From Streptomyces fagopyri (lineage in GTDB: Bacteria; Actinomycetota; Actinomycetes; Streptomycetales; Streptomycetaceae), in assembly GCF_009498275.1 (NCBI RefSeq), contig NZ_CP045643.1, forward strand, positions 744,001 to 808,000: DNA of 64,000 nt. Reading direction: 5' to 3'. Of the stretch, positions 24,969 through 33,661 are shown piece after piece. Both the position numbers and the translations under genes were made by a program. The first letter of the stretch is position 1, and the number at the start of each line of letters is the position of its first letter. A model generated the notes under the pieces. The model worked only from the letters and a program-made list of their open reading frames with translations. It was not told the DNA's origin and made no database searches.

Positions 24969-27341
24969 CTAGCCTGTGTATGCCTCCAGTTCCGACAGCT
25001 GCGCGGCCGGCCAACCGGTGTTACCGGTGATGGTGACCCTCAGATAGCGGGTGGAGGAGCCGGGCAGGGTGACGGTCGTGGTGTTCCCGCTCGCCGGGTC
25101 GAAGGTGTAACCCGCCGAGGATTTCAGCGTGGTGTAGGTGTTGTTGTCGGTGCTGCCCAGGATGCTCAGGGTCTGGGTGCGGGTGGCCCAGGCGGTCGCC
25201 GGGGGCAGTTTGAGGACGACCCGCTTCACCGCCTTGGCGGCACCGAGGTCGACGGTGACCGACTGGGGGAAGGCGTTGTTCGCGCTCTCCCAGTAGCTGT
25301 CGGCGTTGCCGTCCACGGCCTTGGAGGCGGGGTAGACGTCGGTGTGACTCGTCTCGGTGACCGGCCGGTTCTTGGCGAGGTTCACGGTCGGGTCCGTGGG
25401 CGGGTCGGTCGGCGGGTCCGTCGGAGGATCGGTGGGCGGGTCGGTCGGCGGCGTGGTGCCTCCGCCCGGTACTCCCCCGTTGGTCCACTTCGGGTCCGGC
25501 CAGGTGCCGGTGCAGGCCGGCGGGTCCGCGTACCAGCCGCTGTTGCCCGCGCCGCGGGTGATCACGAAGCCGGAACCCACGCAGTTGTGGATCGGATTGG
25601 ACTGGCCGATGTGGGTGGCCGTGACATTGGTGAAGGAGGCCGTACCTGTCGCCTGGATCTGCAGGGCGTAGGTGCCGGCCCCGTCGATCCGGACGTTCTC
25701 GAAGTGCAGCCCCTTCGTCGCGCCCTCGATGTTCATGATGGCGGCGTAGGAGCTGTCGAGGATCTCACTGTCGGTGACGTTGATGGTCGCGTCCAGCGCT
25801 TCGTTGAGACCGCTGAACCAGACCGCGCCGACCCCGAACTGCCAGTTGTAGTCGTTGTTGCCGGTCCGGATCAGGGTGTTGCGGGCGGCCGTGGTGGTGC
25901 CGGAAACGGCGGTGCCCTGACCGGAGTTGACGCCGGGATAGCGGTTCGCCACGTGCAGGCCGCCACCGTTGGTGATGGTGTCCGCCATGACGTTGTCGGA
26001 GATGGTGATGTCCTTGCCGCCGTACGTGACGATGTTGTTGGCGAGGATCGGCAGGATCACCGTGTTGAAGGTGAACTTGTTCTTGACGTTGGGCACGCTC
26101 TCCGCCCACATCGCCAGGCCGTCGTCACCCGTGTTCCGTACGAAGGTGTTGGTGACCGTGGAGTTGGTGACGCCCATGTGGAAGTTCACGCCGTCCGCGG
26201 TCTGGTCGAGGATGCGGCTGTTCTTGATGGTGAAGTTGTCCATCGGGCCGTCCATCCAGGCCCCGCACTTGGTGTGCTGCATCCACACGTCGTCGACCGT
26301 CGAGTTCGACAACGCGCCACCGATGGCGTTGACCTGGTCGTCGTCCACACGTTCGCGGATGTCGCCGATGATGGCGAAGTCCTTGAGGGTGACGTTCTTG
26401 CTGCCGCCCTGGTTGGCGTACTTGCCGTAGACGCCGACGGCCTTGGACCGGTTCACCGGGTCGCGGCCGGTGAGCACGCTGTACCAGGGGCCCGCCCCGG
26501 CCAGCGTCACCTGGTCGACGACGATGTGGTCGCGCACCTGGAAGGTGCCCTGGGGAATGTAGACCGTCCGGCCCTGTGCCTTGCCCGCGTCGACCGCCGC
26601 CTGGATCTGGGCGGTCGAGTCGGCCGCGCCGGTGGGGTCGGCGCCGAAGTCACCGACGACGTCCAGGGCTCCGGACGGCTTGCCGATGGGCGTGCCCACC
26701 TGCTCGAAGTCGGCGAGGTCGATGGTGAACGTGGGCGACGCGCTCGTGGACGACACCTGGAGGCGCACCTTGGTCCCGGCCGGCAGCGTGGAGCCGAGCA
26801 TGGTGCGGGTCTCGTCGTAGAAGTGGTGGGGGTTGGTGTCGCCCGGGTTGTTGTTGAAGGGATAACCGCCGTAGTACCAGCCGTACTTGGAGGTCACCGG
26901 CACGGACTTGAGCTGGGTGCCGTTGATCTTCAGGTCGAGGCTCGCGTCCCGGCCGGTGCCCGCGGAGTTGTCGGGCAGCGAGTAGCGGAACGACATGGCG
27001 TTCGCGGGAGCCGTCAGCGTGAACTCGACGTACTCGCCGGTCGCGTCGAGTGTCACCGCCTGACGGCCGGACGCTTCGGAGGGCAGATGGCCGTAGAGGC
27101 GGTCCGGACCGATCAGTGTGCCGTTCGTCGCGGCGTACTCGGCCTCCTGTTCCTTGAACGGCACGGTGGCACCGCGGCCGGAGATGCCTACGGGCGAGGG
27201 GGCGGGGACCCCGGCCGCGGAGGCGGCGGGAGCGGAGAGTGCCACGGCGGCGATCGCGCCGGCCGCGGCCAGGACGAGCGACACGGAGGCGGACATGCCG
27301 CGTCGCAGCGTTCTGCGTCGGGAGGAAGGAGTCACAGTCAT
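24969..27341 (-). CDS. secreted beta-helix glycosidase with C-terminal discoidin domain (GH87 alpha-1,3-glucanase/mycodextranase-like)
   Basis: This 790-residue exported protein has a signal peptide (to about residue 43), a CBM6/35-like beta-sandwich (about 65-215), and a right-handed parallel beta-helix (about 225-600). The helix contains VVGDFGADPTG, many DITISDN-type turns and the acidic NTGDDGLAMWAE motif. A Thr/Pro/Asp linker of five TDPP repeats and a C-terminal F5/8 (discoidin, CBM32-like) domain (about 650-790) follow. The pattern resembles GH87 alpha-1,3-glucanases, so it probably attacks fungal or plaque-type alpha-glucan; a pectate-lyase-like role is the alternative. The DNA of the linker is a tandem repeat at 25390-25450. 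Confidence 0.82.
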   Translation of the reverse strand: MTVTPSSRRRTLRRGMSASVSLVLAAAGAIAAVALSAPAASAAGVPAPSPVGISGRGATVPFKEQEAEYAATNGTLIGPDRLYGHLPSEASGRQAVTLDATGEYVEFTLTAPANAMSFRYSLPDNSAGTGRDASLDLKINGTQLKSVPVTSKYGWYYGGYPFNNNPGDTNPHHFYDETRTMLGSTLPAGTKVRLQVSSTSASPTFTIDLADFEQVGTPIGKPSGALDVVGDFGADPTGAADSTAQIQAAVDAGKAQGRTVYIPQGTFQVRDHIVVDQVTLAGAGPWYSVLTGRDPVNRSKAVGVYGKYANQGGSKNVTLKDFAIIGDIRERVDDDQVNAIGGALSNSTVDDVWMQHTKCGAWMDGPMDNFTIKNSRILDQTADGVNFHMGVTNSTVTNTFVRNTGDDGLAMWAESVPNVKNKFTFNTVILPILANNIVTYGGKDITISDNVMADTITNGGGLHVANRYPGVNSGQGTAVSGTTTAARNTLIRTGNNDYNWQFGVGAVWFSGLNEALDATINVTDSEILDSSYAAIMNIEGATKGLHFENVRIDGAGTYALQIQATGTASFTNVTATHIGQSNPIHNCVGSGFVITRGAGNSGWYADPPACTGTWPDPKWTNGGVPGGGTTPPTDPPTDPPTDPPTDPPTDPTVNLAKNRPVTETSHTDVYPASKAVDGNADSYWESANNAFPQSVTVDLGAAKAVKRVVLKLPPATAWATRTQTLSILGSTDNNTYTTLKSSAGYTFDPASGNTTTVTLPGSSTRYLRVTITGNTGWPAAQLSELEAYTG

Positions 27342-27601
27342 GCGTCCTTCGGGGTTCGTGGGTGCGCGGACGCGAAAAGGCTAGAAGCGCCGACGCAGGA
27401 AGTCCATGAGTGTGCGCAAAATTCGAATGGATCGACGCAAATATTGAACGCCATGAGAGCCGACCCGGCCCCGCCCACCACCCCCGCACCGGCAGGACGC
27501 CACCACGATCCGTGGAGGGCTGGGGGAGCGCCCCGGCCGGGTGGACCGTAGCGTGAAGGAGCAGGTCGAACGGCAGGAGCACGGACAGGGAGACGGTGAG
27601 C

Positions 27602-28834
27602 ATGGGGATGGATTACGAGGCCCTGTTCGCCGCCACACCGAGTCCCTATCTGGTGCTGGGCCGGGACCTGCTGATCGTGGAGGTCAACCAGGCCTATCTG
27701 GAGGCGACGGGCCGGAGCAGACAGGACCTGCTCGGGCGGTACATCTTCGACGCCTTCCCGGACAACCCGAACGAACCCGAGGCGGACGGTGTGCGGAATC
27801 TGAGCGCCTCACTGAACCGGGTGCTGGCCTCACGTCAGCCGGACACGATGGCGCTCCAGCGGTACGACATCCCGGTCATGGGCCACCCCGGCCACTTCGA
27901 GGAGCGCTGGTGGTCCCCGATCAACACACCGATCGTCGGGCAGGACGGCCGGGTGGCATGGATCATCCACCGGGTGGAGGACGTCACCGCGTTCATCCGG
28001 GCGCGCGCCACCGCGAAACAGTCCGGGGGGCACGTGACGGAGCGTGACGCCCTGGAAGCCGAACTGTACGGCCGGGCGCGGGAACTCCAACGGCTGAACG
28101 AGGAACTGCGCAACGCCCACACCCGCGAGCGGCAGGTCGCCGTCACCCTTCAGGAGGCCATGCTCCAGTCACCCGACCTCGCCCGGCATCAGGACGTGGC
28201 GGTGCGCTATCTGCCCGCGGCCGGTTCGCTCAACGTGTGCGGTGACTGGTACGACGTGGTCGATCTGGCGGACGGCCGTTTCGCGGTGGCGGTCGGCGAT
28301 GTCGTAGGCCACGGACTGGAGGCGGCCGCCGTCATGGGGATGCTGCGAAGTGCCCTGAGCGCGGCGATCCGGGCGCTGGAGCGGCCCGCCCAGGCACTTG
28401 AGGTGCTGGGCCTGTACGCCCGTTCGCTGGAAGGCGCTCTCAACACCACCGTCGTCAAGGCGATGGTGGACCCTCGGAGCCACTTGATCATCTACAGCAA
28501 CGCGGGTCACCCACCCCCCGTACTGGTGCACCCGGACGGCGCGTGCATGCTGCTGGACGACGCCGTCGACCCACCCCTGGGGGCCCGGCCCCAGCACGTT
28601 CCCCGCCCCCAGGCGGGGCAGCCCTACAGCCCCGGGGACACCCTCGTCCTCTACACCGACGGGCTCATCGAGCGCCGCGACGAGGACATCGACGCGGGGC
28701 TGGCCCGGCTGACCGAGGCCCTCGGGCACCACAGGTTCCTGAGTCCGGAGCGCCTGGCGGACGCCCTGCTGGCCGATCTCGGTCTCGTACGCGGCGCCCA
28801 TGACGACATCGCCCTGGTCGTCGTCCGGCTGTGA
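27602..28834 (+). CDS. PAS domain plus SpoIIE/PP2C serine phosphatase
   Basis: This 410-residue cytosolic protein has an N-terminal PAS sensor (about 3-125, YEALFAATPSPYLVLGRDLLIVEVN), a coiled-coil linker (about 140-185), and a SpoIIE-type PP2C phosphatase domain with CGDWYDVVDLADGRFAVAVGDVVGHG, YSNAGHPPPVL, LVLYTDGLIERR and HDDIALVVVRL. All metal-binding Asp positions are present. Proteins of this type dephosphorylate anti-anti-sigma factors and control stress sigma factors. The ATG at 27602 is preferred to a GTG two codons earlier because GGGAG then lies 9 bp upstream. It ends at a perfect hairpin. Confidence 0.92.
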   Translation: MGMDYEALFAATPSPYLVLGRDLLIVEVNQAYLEATGRSRQDLLGRYIFDAFPDNPNEPEADGVRNLSASLNRVLASRQPDTMALQRYDIPVMGHPGHFEERWWSPINTPIVGQDGRVAWIIHRVEDVTAFIRARATAKQSGGHVTERDALEAELYGRARELQRLNEELRNAHTRERQVAVTLQEAMLQSPDLARHQDVAVRYLPAAGSLNVCGDWYDVVDLADGRFAVAVGDVVGHGLEAAAVMGMLRSALSAAIRALERPAQALEVLGLYARSLEGALNTTVVKAMVDPRSHLIIYSNAGHPPPVLVHPDGACMLLDDAVDPPLGARPQHVPRPQAGQPYSPGDTLVLYTDGLIERRDEDIDAGLARLTEALGHHRFLSPERLADALLADLGLVRGAHDDIALVVVRL

Positions 28835-28835
28835 G

Positions 28836-28868
28836 CGTCCCGGGTCCGTCGACGACGGACCCGGGACG
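28836..28868. terminator. perfect 15-bp stem hairpin terminator
   Basis: CGTCCCGGGTCCGTC pairs with GACGGACCCGGGACG over a 3-base loop directly after the phosphatase stop, between convergent genes. Confidence 0.85.
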
Positions 28869-28900
28869 TGCCGCCACGCGTCGGTCCCACTCCTCGGACA

Positions 28901-28978
28901 TCAGGACTGAGGTCGTCGCCCATGGTTGGCGGCGTGCTTGCGGCGGGCCTTCTTCTTCCGGCGTCGCTTCGAGGACAT
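28901..28978 (-). CDS. 50S ribosomal protein bL37 (25-residue microprotein)
   Basis: A 26-codon reading frame encodes 25 residues beginning MSSKRRRKKKARRKHAANHG and ending RRPQS. It is extremely basic, and the KKARRKxAANHGRRP pattern matches the actinobacterial ribosomal protein bL37 first recognised in mycobacterial ribosome structures. An ideal AGGAGG site stands 7 bp before the ATG. Such a short gene is usually missed by gene finders. It sits alone between the SpoIIE phosphatase terminator and the DUF1345 gene on the same strand upstream. Confidence 0.88.
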   Translation of the reverse strand: MSSKRRRKKKARRKHAANHGRRPQS

Positions 28979-29086
28979 GGAAAGCCTCCTGATCACACGC
29001 TCGGGGCATTTCGGCCAACCATCATGTCACAGGGGGCCCGACCCGGCGATTCGCGCCGCGGCACCCGCGTCTCCCCCCGTCACCCG

Positions 29087-29713
29087 TCAGTGGGTGACGA
29101 TGCCCACGACGAGGTTGATGGCGGTGGCGAGGATGCTGGTGCCGAAGACGTACGACAGGAGACAGTGCCGCAGCACCATGGCGCGGATCGTCGAACTCGA
29201 CACGCTGGTGTCCGAGACCTGGTAGGTCATCCCCAGGTTGTAACTGAAATAGAGGAAGTCCCTGTACGCGGGCGGCTGTTCGGAGTTGAAGTCGATCCCG
29301 CCCGCGGACCGCGGGTAGTAGAGGTAGGCGTAGCGGGTGGCGTACATCAGGTGCAGGGCCGCCCAGGCGGTGAACGCGCCGGCCAGGGCCGTCGCCGCAT
29401 GGGTGGGGTCGGAGTCGCCGACCAGGAGCACGACGATGCCGACCAGGCCGCAGACGGCGGCCGCGATCACCACCAGTTCCTCGGCGACGGGCCGCAGGTC
29501 CTCGCGTCGAGCATGACGTTGCGTCGCCGTCGCGTTCATCGGCCACAGCACGATCCAGCCCGCCACGACGAAGAAGGCCTCGGTCGCGGCGATGCCGGCC
29601 AGGATGCCCAGCGAGGTGTCGACGGTGACGCCGACCGCGACGCCGGTCGCCGCCCCGACGACCACCGCGCACGCGAGCCTCGGAATCGCGGAGACCGGCA
29701 ACCAGGTGCTCAT
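29087..29713 (-). CDS. DUF1345 integral membrane protein
   Basis: This 208-residue protein has five transmembrane helices and the DUF1345 pattern: [22 protein letters not shown], then [19 protein letters not shown] and [24 protein letters not shown] between helices 3 and 4. The function of the family is unknown; many members sit with stress genes. A TAGAGT hexamer lies 9 bp before the ATG, so the leader is very short. The gene is followed on the same strand by bL37, with about 110 bp between them. Confidence 0.9.
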   Translation of the reverse strand: MSTWLPVSAIPRLACAVVVGAATGVAVGVTVDTSLGILAGIAATEAFFVVAGWIVLWPMNATATQRHARREDLRPVAEELVVIAAAVCGLVGIVVLLVGDSDPTHAATALAGAFTAWAALHLMYATRYAYLYYPRSAGGIDFNSEQPPAYRDFLYFSYNLGMTYQVSDTSVSSSTIRAMVLRHCLLSYVFGTSILATAINLVVGIVTH

Positions 29714-30106
29714 ACGTCACCACTCTAACCGTTTCGTCCCAGGTCAGCGTCTGGACACCGGAGCCGTCAAATTCTCCGGCCCGCCCATGGGACGCCGGCC
29801 CGGGGCGCCCGCCACCGGCCCGCCCGAGCATCACCCCAGGGCTGTCCGCTGATCCGCGGTGGATCGGCGCGGTGTCGGACCCGGTGCGTGGCACGACGGG
29901 GCCGTCCTCCTACGGGGCGTGTCCGGGCGGTCCGACGACGCGGCGGGGTGCCGTGGCCGTCGTCGCGCGCCCGCCGGCGACCACCGGACGGCCCGTAGCC
30001 CGCATGGGCCAACAGACGCGCGTGTCACGGCCCCGGGCGGCAGGGTGTTGGTGCGGGCTCCGGAGCGCCCGCACGGGACGACGAGCATCTACGGCCGGGA
30101 GGATCC
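29714..30106. other. intergenic region between divergent genes
   Basis: No gene is supported. It must carry the promoters for the DUF1345 gene and for the hypothetical gene at 30107, but only the TAGAGT next to the former is plausible. Confidence 0.5.
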
Positions 30107-30772
30107 ATGCGGGAGAAGCCGCTGAGCAAGATCGGCGACGAACTGGTGCGCCTGCGCCACGGCTTGTCACGCACCTCGGAGGACCGGACGCCGCCCGCCG
30201 GGTTCGGCATCGATCGATCGCTGGTCAGCGGCTTCGTCGAGGGTGAGCTGTCCCAGCAGGACGAGGCGGAACTCGCCCGGCAGATGGCGGGGTTGATGCC
30301 CTTCCACTGGTCACAGCCCAACAGCTACGCCTCGATCATGTCGCAGGTCACGGACCACCTCGGTGGTCAGCGGGACCTGGTGACCTGGCTGGACGGCTTT
30401 CCCGGTCTGCCGCGCCTGGTGGCTCGTCTCTACGTCCTCATGGGGCTTCTCGACCAGTACAGCGAGAACGCCGCCGTGGTCACCGCGTTGCGCGAACTCC
30501 GCGAGCGGACACCCTATCCGGCGGGCCTCAAGGGCTATCTGGTGCCGGAGACCGATGACGACACACTCGCCGGCATCGCCTTCAGGATCGAGGAACTTCT
30601 CGGTGACAAGGAAAAGGGCAGGGCCGTCGACCTCGCGCTGGCCACGACGGAGTGTCTGCGGCAGATCGCGCCGCGTGCCGCGGAGATGGACCCCGAACTC
30701 GGCGATCTGGCCGAGCTGATGGACCACAGTCGGCAGGACATCCAGGACGCGGCCGCCGAACCCCGGACCTGA
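30107..30772 (+). CDS. hypothetical protein, 221 residues
   Basis: I do not recognise this protein. It is soluble, acidic and mostly helical, without signal peptide or membrane segment. The N-terminal half contains LVSGFVEGELSQQDEAELARQMAGLMPFHW and the C-terminal half is rich in helices with Glu, Ala and Leu (LAGIAFRIEELLGDKEKGRAV). Codon use is normal for the region, and GGGAGG lies 5 bp before the ATG, so it is a real gene. The next gene on the strand, a GreA/GreB-like factor, begins 178 bp later and may be expressed with it under stress. Confidence 0.8.
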   Translation: MREKPLSKIGDELVRLRHGLSRTSEDRTPPAGFGIDRSLVSGFVEGELSQQDEAELARQMAGLMPFHWSQPNSYASIMSQVTDHLGGQRDLVTWLDGFPGLPRLVARLYVLMGLLDQYSENAAVVTALRELRERTPYPAGLKGYLVPETDDDTLAGIAFRIEELLGDKEKGRAVDLALATTECLRQIAPRAAEMDPELGDLAELMDHSRQDIQDAAAEPRT

Positions 30773-30949
30773 CGCACCCGCCGTCCCGGGCCTTGCCCTG
30801 TCGGACCGAGCAGGCCGGCCGCCCGCCGGGCGATGGGTGCGGAGGTCCCCGCCCTCGTCCCCGCGCGGGCCCAACCGGTGGCCGCGAGGCCGACCTTGAC
30901 GGGTCGGACGGTTGTCGATCCCCCGTGCCCCACCCCCTCAGGAGCAGGT

Positions 30950-31429
30950 ATGACCAGCGAACCCGCGCCGATCAGCGAAGCCGCCCGTCGCGCCCTGGAA
31001 CAGGAACTCGCCGACATCCGCGCGGAACGCCGGACGGTCGCGGCGACCCTGCGGAACACCGACACGATCGGTGACCACGCGGACCAGGCCGACGAGTTGC
31101 AGCGCGCCAATGACCTGGAACACCTCGACGCCCGCATCTCGGAGATCACCACACGACTCGGTCAGGCGGCCGACGCGAGCCGCCCCTCCACCGATGTCGT
31201 CGGTGTGGGCAGCACGGTCACCGTGCGGTTCGCGGACGGCACGGTGGAGACCTTCCAGATCGGCGACGTGGCCGAGGAGTTGGACCAGACGCTGGTCACG
31301 GCCGACAGTCCGCTCGGACGTGCCCTTCTCGGCCGCCGTGCCGGAGATCCGGTGCGGTACAACACGCCCGAGAGGAAGGTCACGGCGGTGGTGGTGTCCC
31401 TCGGGACTGCTCCCGAGGGACAGGCTTGA
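30950..31429 (+). CDS. GreA/GreB-family elongation-factor-like protein
   Basis: This 159-residue protein has an N-terminal coiled coil (about 8-75, EAARRALEQELADIRAERRTVAATL) and a C-terminal FKBP-like GreA/GreB domain with VGVGSTVTVRFADGTVETFQIG and SPLGRALLGRRAGDPVRYN. Those are the hallmarks of factors that bind the secondary channel of RNA polymerase. Length matches GreA (about 158). The start is placed at MTSEPAP after an AGGAG site; an open frame upstream lacks coding character. Streptomyces encode several such factors, so it need not be the housekeeping GreA. Confidence 0.9.
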   Translation: MTSEPAPISEAARRALEQELADIRAERRTVAATLRNTDTIGDHADQADELQRANDLEHLDARISEITTRLGQAADASRPSTDVVGVGSTVTVRFADGTVETFQIGDVAEELDQTLVTADSPLGRALLGRRAGDPVRYNTPERKVTAVVVSLGTAPEGQA

Positions 31430-31462
31430 CTGCTCCGTGGCCGGGCTCGGGTTCAGCCTGGT

Positions 31463-31744
31463 TCAGCCCTGGTAACGGGTCGGCGGGAAGGGGGCACGTG
31501 TCTTGCGCGGGCCCGTACCCGTCTGGATCTCACCCGTGCCCGCCTCACGGTCGATCTCGTCCCGCTCGGCCCGGTACTCGGCGTCCGGGCTCGGTGACTT
31601 ACGGGTACGCAGGTCCACGTCCTCGCGGTCCCGTTGCGTCCGCTGGGCGAGGTCTTCCTGGTCGGGGCGCCGGGGCAGCCCTCTGCTGTGGCCGTCCTCC
31701 GGGTTGCCCTCGACCGCTCGGTTGGACTTGTGGTGGTGTGCCAT
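31463..31744 (-). CDS. small highly charged hypothetical protein
   Basis: This 93-residue protein begins MAHHHKSNRAVEGNPEDGH and is composed almost entirely of polar residues (Arg, Asp, Glu, Lys, Pro), so it is probably disordered. A very strong GGAGGAGG site 9 bp before the ATG supports translation. I recognise no domain. It converges on the GreA/GreB-like gene with about 30 bp between the stops. Small hydrophilic proteins of this kind are often induced by osmotic stress, but that is only an analogy. Confidence 0.72.
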   Translation of the reverse strand: MAHHHKSNRAVEGNPEDGHSRGLPRRPDQEDLAQRTQRDREDVDLRTRKSPSPDAEYRAERDEIDREAGTGEIQTGTGPRKTRAPFPPTRYQG

Positions 31745-32341
31745 GCGTCGGTCCTCCTCCAGTGCGCACCCGAGTCCGTACGCCCGTATGCGCCGTGTGT
31801 GCCGTGTGTGCCGTGTGTGCCGTGTGTGCCGGGGTGTCGCGCGCCGTGTGTGCCGGCGGGTCGAGCTCGGGCGCAGCGGTGTCCCGCGGTCGCCCGCGCG
31901 GCCGGGCCGCGGGGTCGAGCAGTGTGCGCGCGGTCTCGCTGAGCGGTGTGATCAGGACGCTCCGTACCGCGGGTGGCGATGACGCGGACGGCATGCCGAG
32001 GGACCGGTCCAGGGATCCGCTGAATGGATCGGACGAGTCGAAAGTCGTCGACGGCATCGGCATGACAGGTCCTGGTGCTGATACAGGTCCTTCTCACCCA
32101 AGCGCGATGCCCACCGCACCGCAACCGGAGGGCCGGCGCGGAATCCGGACAGCGGGGGTGCGGACAGCGGGGTGCGGACAGCGGAGGCCGGGTACGGCGG
32201 ATACCGCGATACGGGTGGCCGCGACGAGTTGCCCGCCACCGGCACCGCGGAGAGGATCGATCCGCGGACCGGAAATCGTGCGCGCGTGAGCGCCGCCGGC
32301 GAATCCGGGGTCCGGGCCCCTCGAAGACCGGAGACATGGCG
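31745..32341. other. intergenic region between divergent genes, with tandem repeats
   Basis: No gene is supported. Two tandem repeats lie here: the 9-bp repeat listed next, and three copies of TGCGGACAGCGGGG around 32140-32185. The region must contain promoters for the divergent genes at 31744 and 32342. Confidence 0.55.
31792..31827. repeat. 9-bp tandem repeat (GCCGTGTGT), four perfect copies
   Basis: Four perfect copies of GCCGTGTGT stand head to tail, with a further degenerate copy near 31843. It is a likely variable-number repeat just upstream of the small charged protein gene. Confidence 0.85.
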
Positions 32342-32803
32342 ATGAGTGAACGAACGGACACCACCCGATCGAGTCCGGTACGGGCGGCCTGGTCGGCCGG
32401 CCACGACCCGGCGGCCGAACTGGAACATCTGTGGGGCGAGGTCAGCCGCCTGCTCGAACGGTCGTCGGCGTCGACGGAATCCTCGCGGCACTGGATGCCA
32501 CTGACCGAGGAGGAGGACTCGGGCGACGCCTACCAGGTCCGCGCCGAACTCCCCGGCGTCCCCCGGGCCTGCGTGAGCGTGGAGATCGACGGACGGGAAC
32601 TGCACATCCAGGGAACGCTCGGCGACACGGACCGCGGCCCCGCGCTGCGTCGCCGGACGGGTTCGTTCTCCTACGGAATCCGGATTCCCGGTGACGTCGA
32701 CGTCGAAGCCGTACGGGCCGATCTGTGTGACGGGGTCCTGACCGTGCGGCTGCCGAAGACCGGAGTGTCCACACGGCGGACGATCGCCCTCGGTGCGGAC
32801 TGA
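32342..32803 (+). CDS. Hsp20/alpha-crystallin small heat-shock protein
   Basis: This 153-residue chaperone carries an alpha-crystallin domain (about 45-145): YQVRAELPGVPRACVSVEIDGRELHIQG, SFSYGIRIPGDVDVEAV and the C-terminal strand DGVLTVRLPKTG. The last motif is the ADGVLTVxLPK signature of the family. Small heat-shock proteins hold unfolded proteins as oligomers. Two ATGs are in frame; the second (MSERTDTT) has GGAG 8 bp upstream and is preferred. It converges on the encapsulin gene with about 15 bp between stops. Confidence 0.9.
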   Translation: MSERTDTTRSSPVRAAWSAGHDPAAELEHLWGEVSRLLERSSASTESSRHWMPLTEEEDSGDAYQVRAELPGVPRACVSVEIDGRELHIQGTLGDTDRGPALRRRTGSFSYGIRIPGDVDVEAVRADLCDGVLTVRLPKTGVSTRRTIALGAD

Positions 32804-32818
32804 CCGGTACGCCGCGGG

Positions 32819-33661
32819 TCAGGCCGTCCCGGTGCCCGCGGCCGCGGACGGGTCGAGCGCCACCACGGCTTCGTCCGTGTAGACCAGGAAGGTCAGGGTC
32901 TGGCGGAAGTACAGCTCGATGTCGGTGGCGTCGTGCGCCGTGTAACCGACGGCGAGATCCTCACCGAGCCGCAGTTCGTAGTCCCCGCCCCGGGTGCTCA
33001 GCAGGAAGCCCCCTTCGATGGCGGGCGCCCAGATCACCTCACCGTCGAGCATGCGCCCGAGATGGCTGGCGACGGGATAGCCGTGGTCGGAGGTCTCGGT
33101 GACCGCCGTGTACGCCTCGGCGCCCAGCAGCAGGGAGTACGGGCCCTGCACACCGGCCAGGCGCAGTGCCGTGAGGGCGCCGCTGACCGCGTCCGGGAAG
33201 TCACGTGGTTCCGCGGGCAGCGGCAGTACGGGATGGGAGGTGCGCCCGCGCAGCCCGTCGATGCGCGCGGCCCCGTAACCGTTGAAGACGGCCGCGTCCT
33301 CGGCGAACGCCATGGTGCGGGCGGCGTCCTTGACCGGCTGCCAGTCGGAGTCCTTGGACCCGCGGTCGATGTCGTCGACGGCCGAGCGGCTCACCGTGAA
33401 CGGCACCCGCAGTTCGACCAGGGGCCGCGCCTCACGCAACCGTGCGGTGACACCGGCCGCCGGTCCCTCGATGCCGGACAGGTGACCCGTGCCCACCGCC
33501 GCGAGCTCGGGGCCTTCGGGGCCGGAGACGTCCACGACCCGCCGGCCGGCGAGGTTGCGGCGGAAGGTGCGGCGTGCCTCGTCCTCGATCTCGGCCCAGG
33601 CGCCGGGCGTGATCGGGGCGAGTTCGCGATGCAGGTTGGTGACGTCGTCGGGCGTGGTCAT
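32819..33661 (-). CDS. family 1 encapsulin shell protein (linocin M18-type)
   Basis: This 280-residue protein forms the HK97-fold encapsulin nanocompartment. The sequence follows the family pattern: LHRELAPITPGAWAEIEDEARRTFRRNLAGRRVVDVSGPEG at the N-terminus in the gene, then PLVELRVPFTVSR, NGYGAARIDGL, YSLLLGAEAYTAV, and the closing LTFLVYTDEAVVAL strand. It begins with an ATGA overlap on the stop of the DyP peroxidase gene, so cargo and shell are co-translated. The shell should assemble in the cytoplasm around the peroxidase. Confidence 0.95.
   Translation of the reverse strand: MTTPDDVTNLHRELAPITPGAWAEIEDEARRTFRRNLAGRRVVDVSGPEGPELAAVGTGHLSGIEGPAAGVTARLREARPLVELRVPFTVSRSAVDDIDRGSKDSDWQPVKDAARTMAFAEDAAVFNGYGAARIDGLRGRTSHPVLPLPAEPRDFPDAVSGALTALRLAGVQGPYSLLLGAEAYTAVTETSDHGYPVASHLGRMLDGEVIWAPAIEGGFLLSTRGGDYELRLGEDLAVGYTAHDATDIELYFRQTLTFLVYTDEAVVALDPSAAAGTGTA

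Noticed and set aside
25344..27551. A 735-codon open frame opposite the beta-helix glycosidase
   Set aside because: Its composition is that of an antisense frame in GC-rich DNA; the minus-strand protein has a signal peptide, domains and a linker.
31792..31860. GCCGTGTGT repeats as a CRISPR array
   Set aside because: The units are 9 bp and contiguous without spacers; no cas gene is present.
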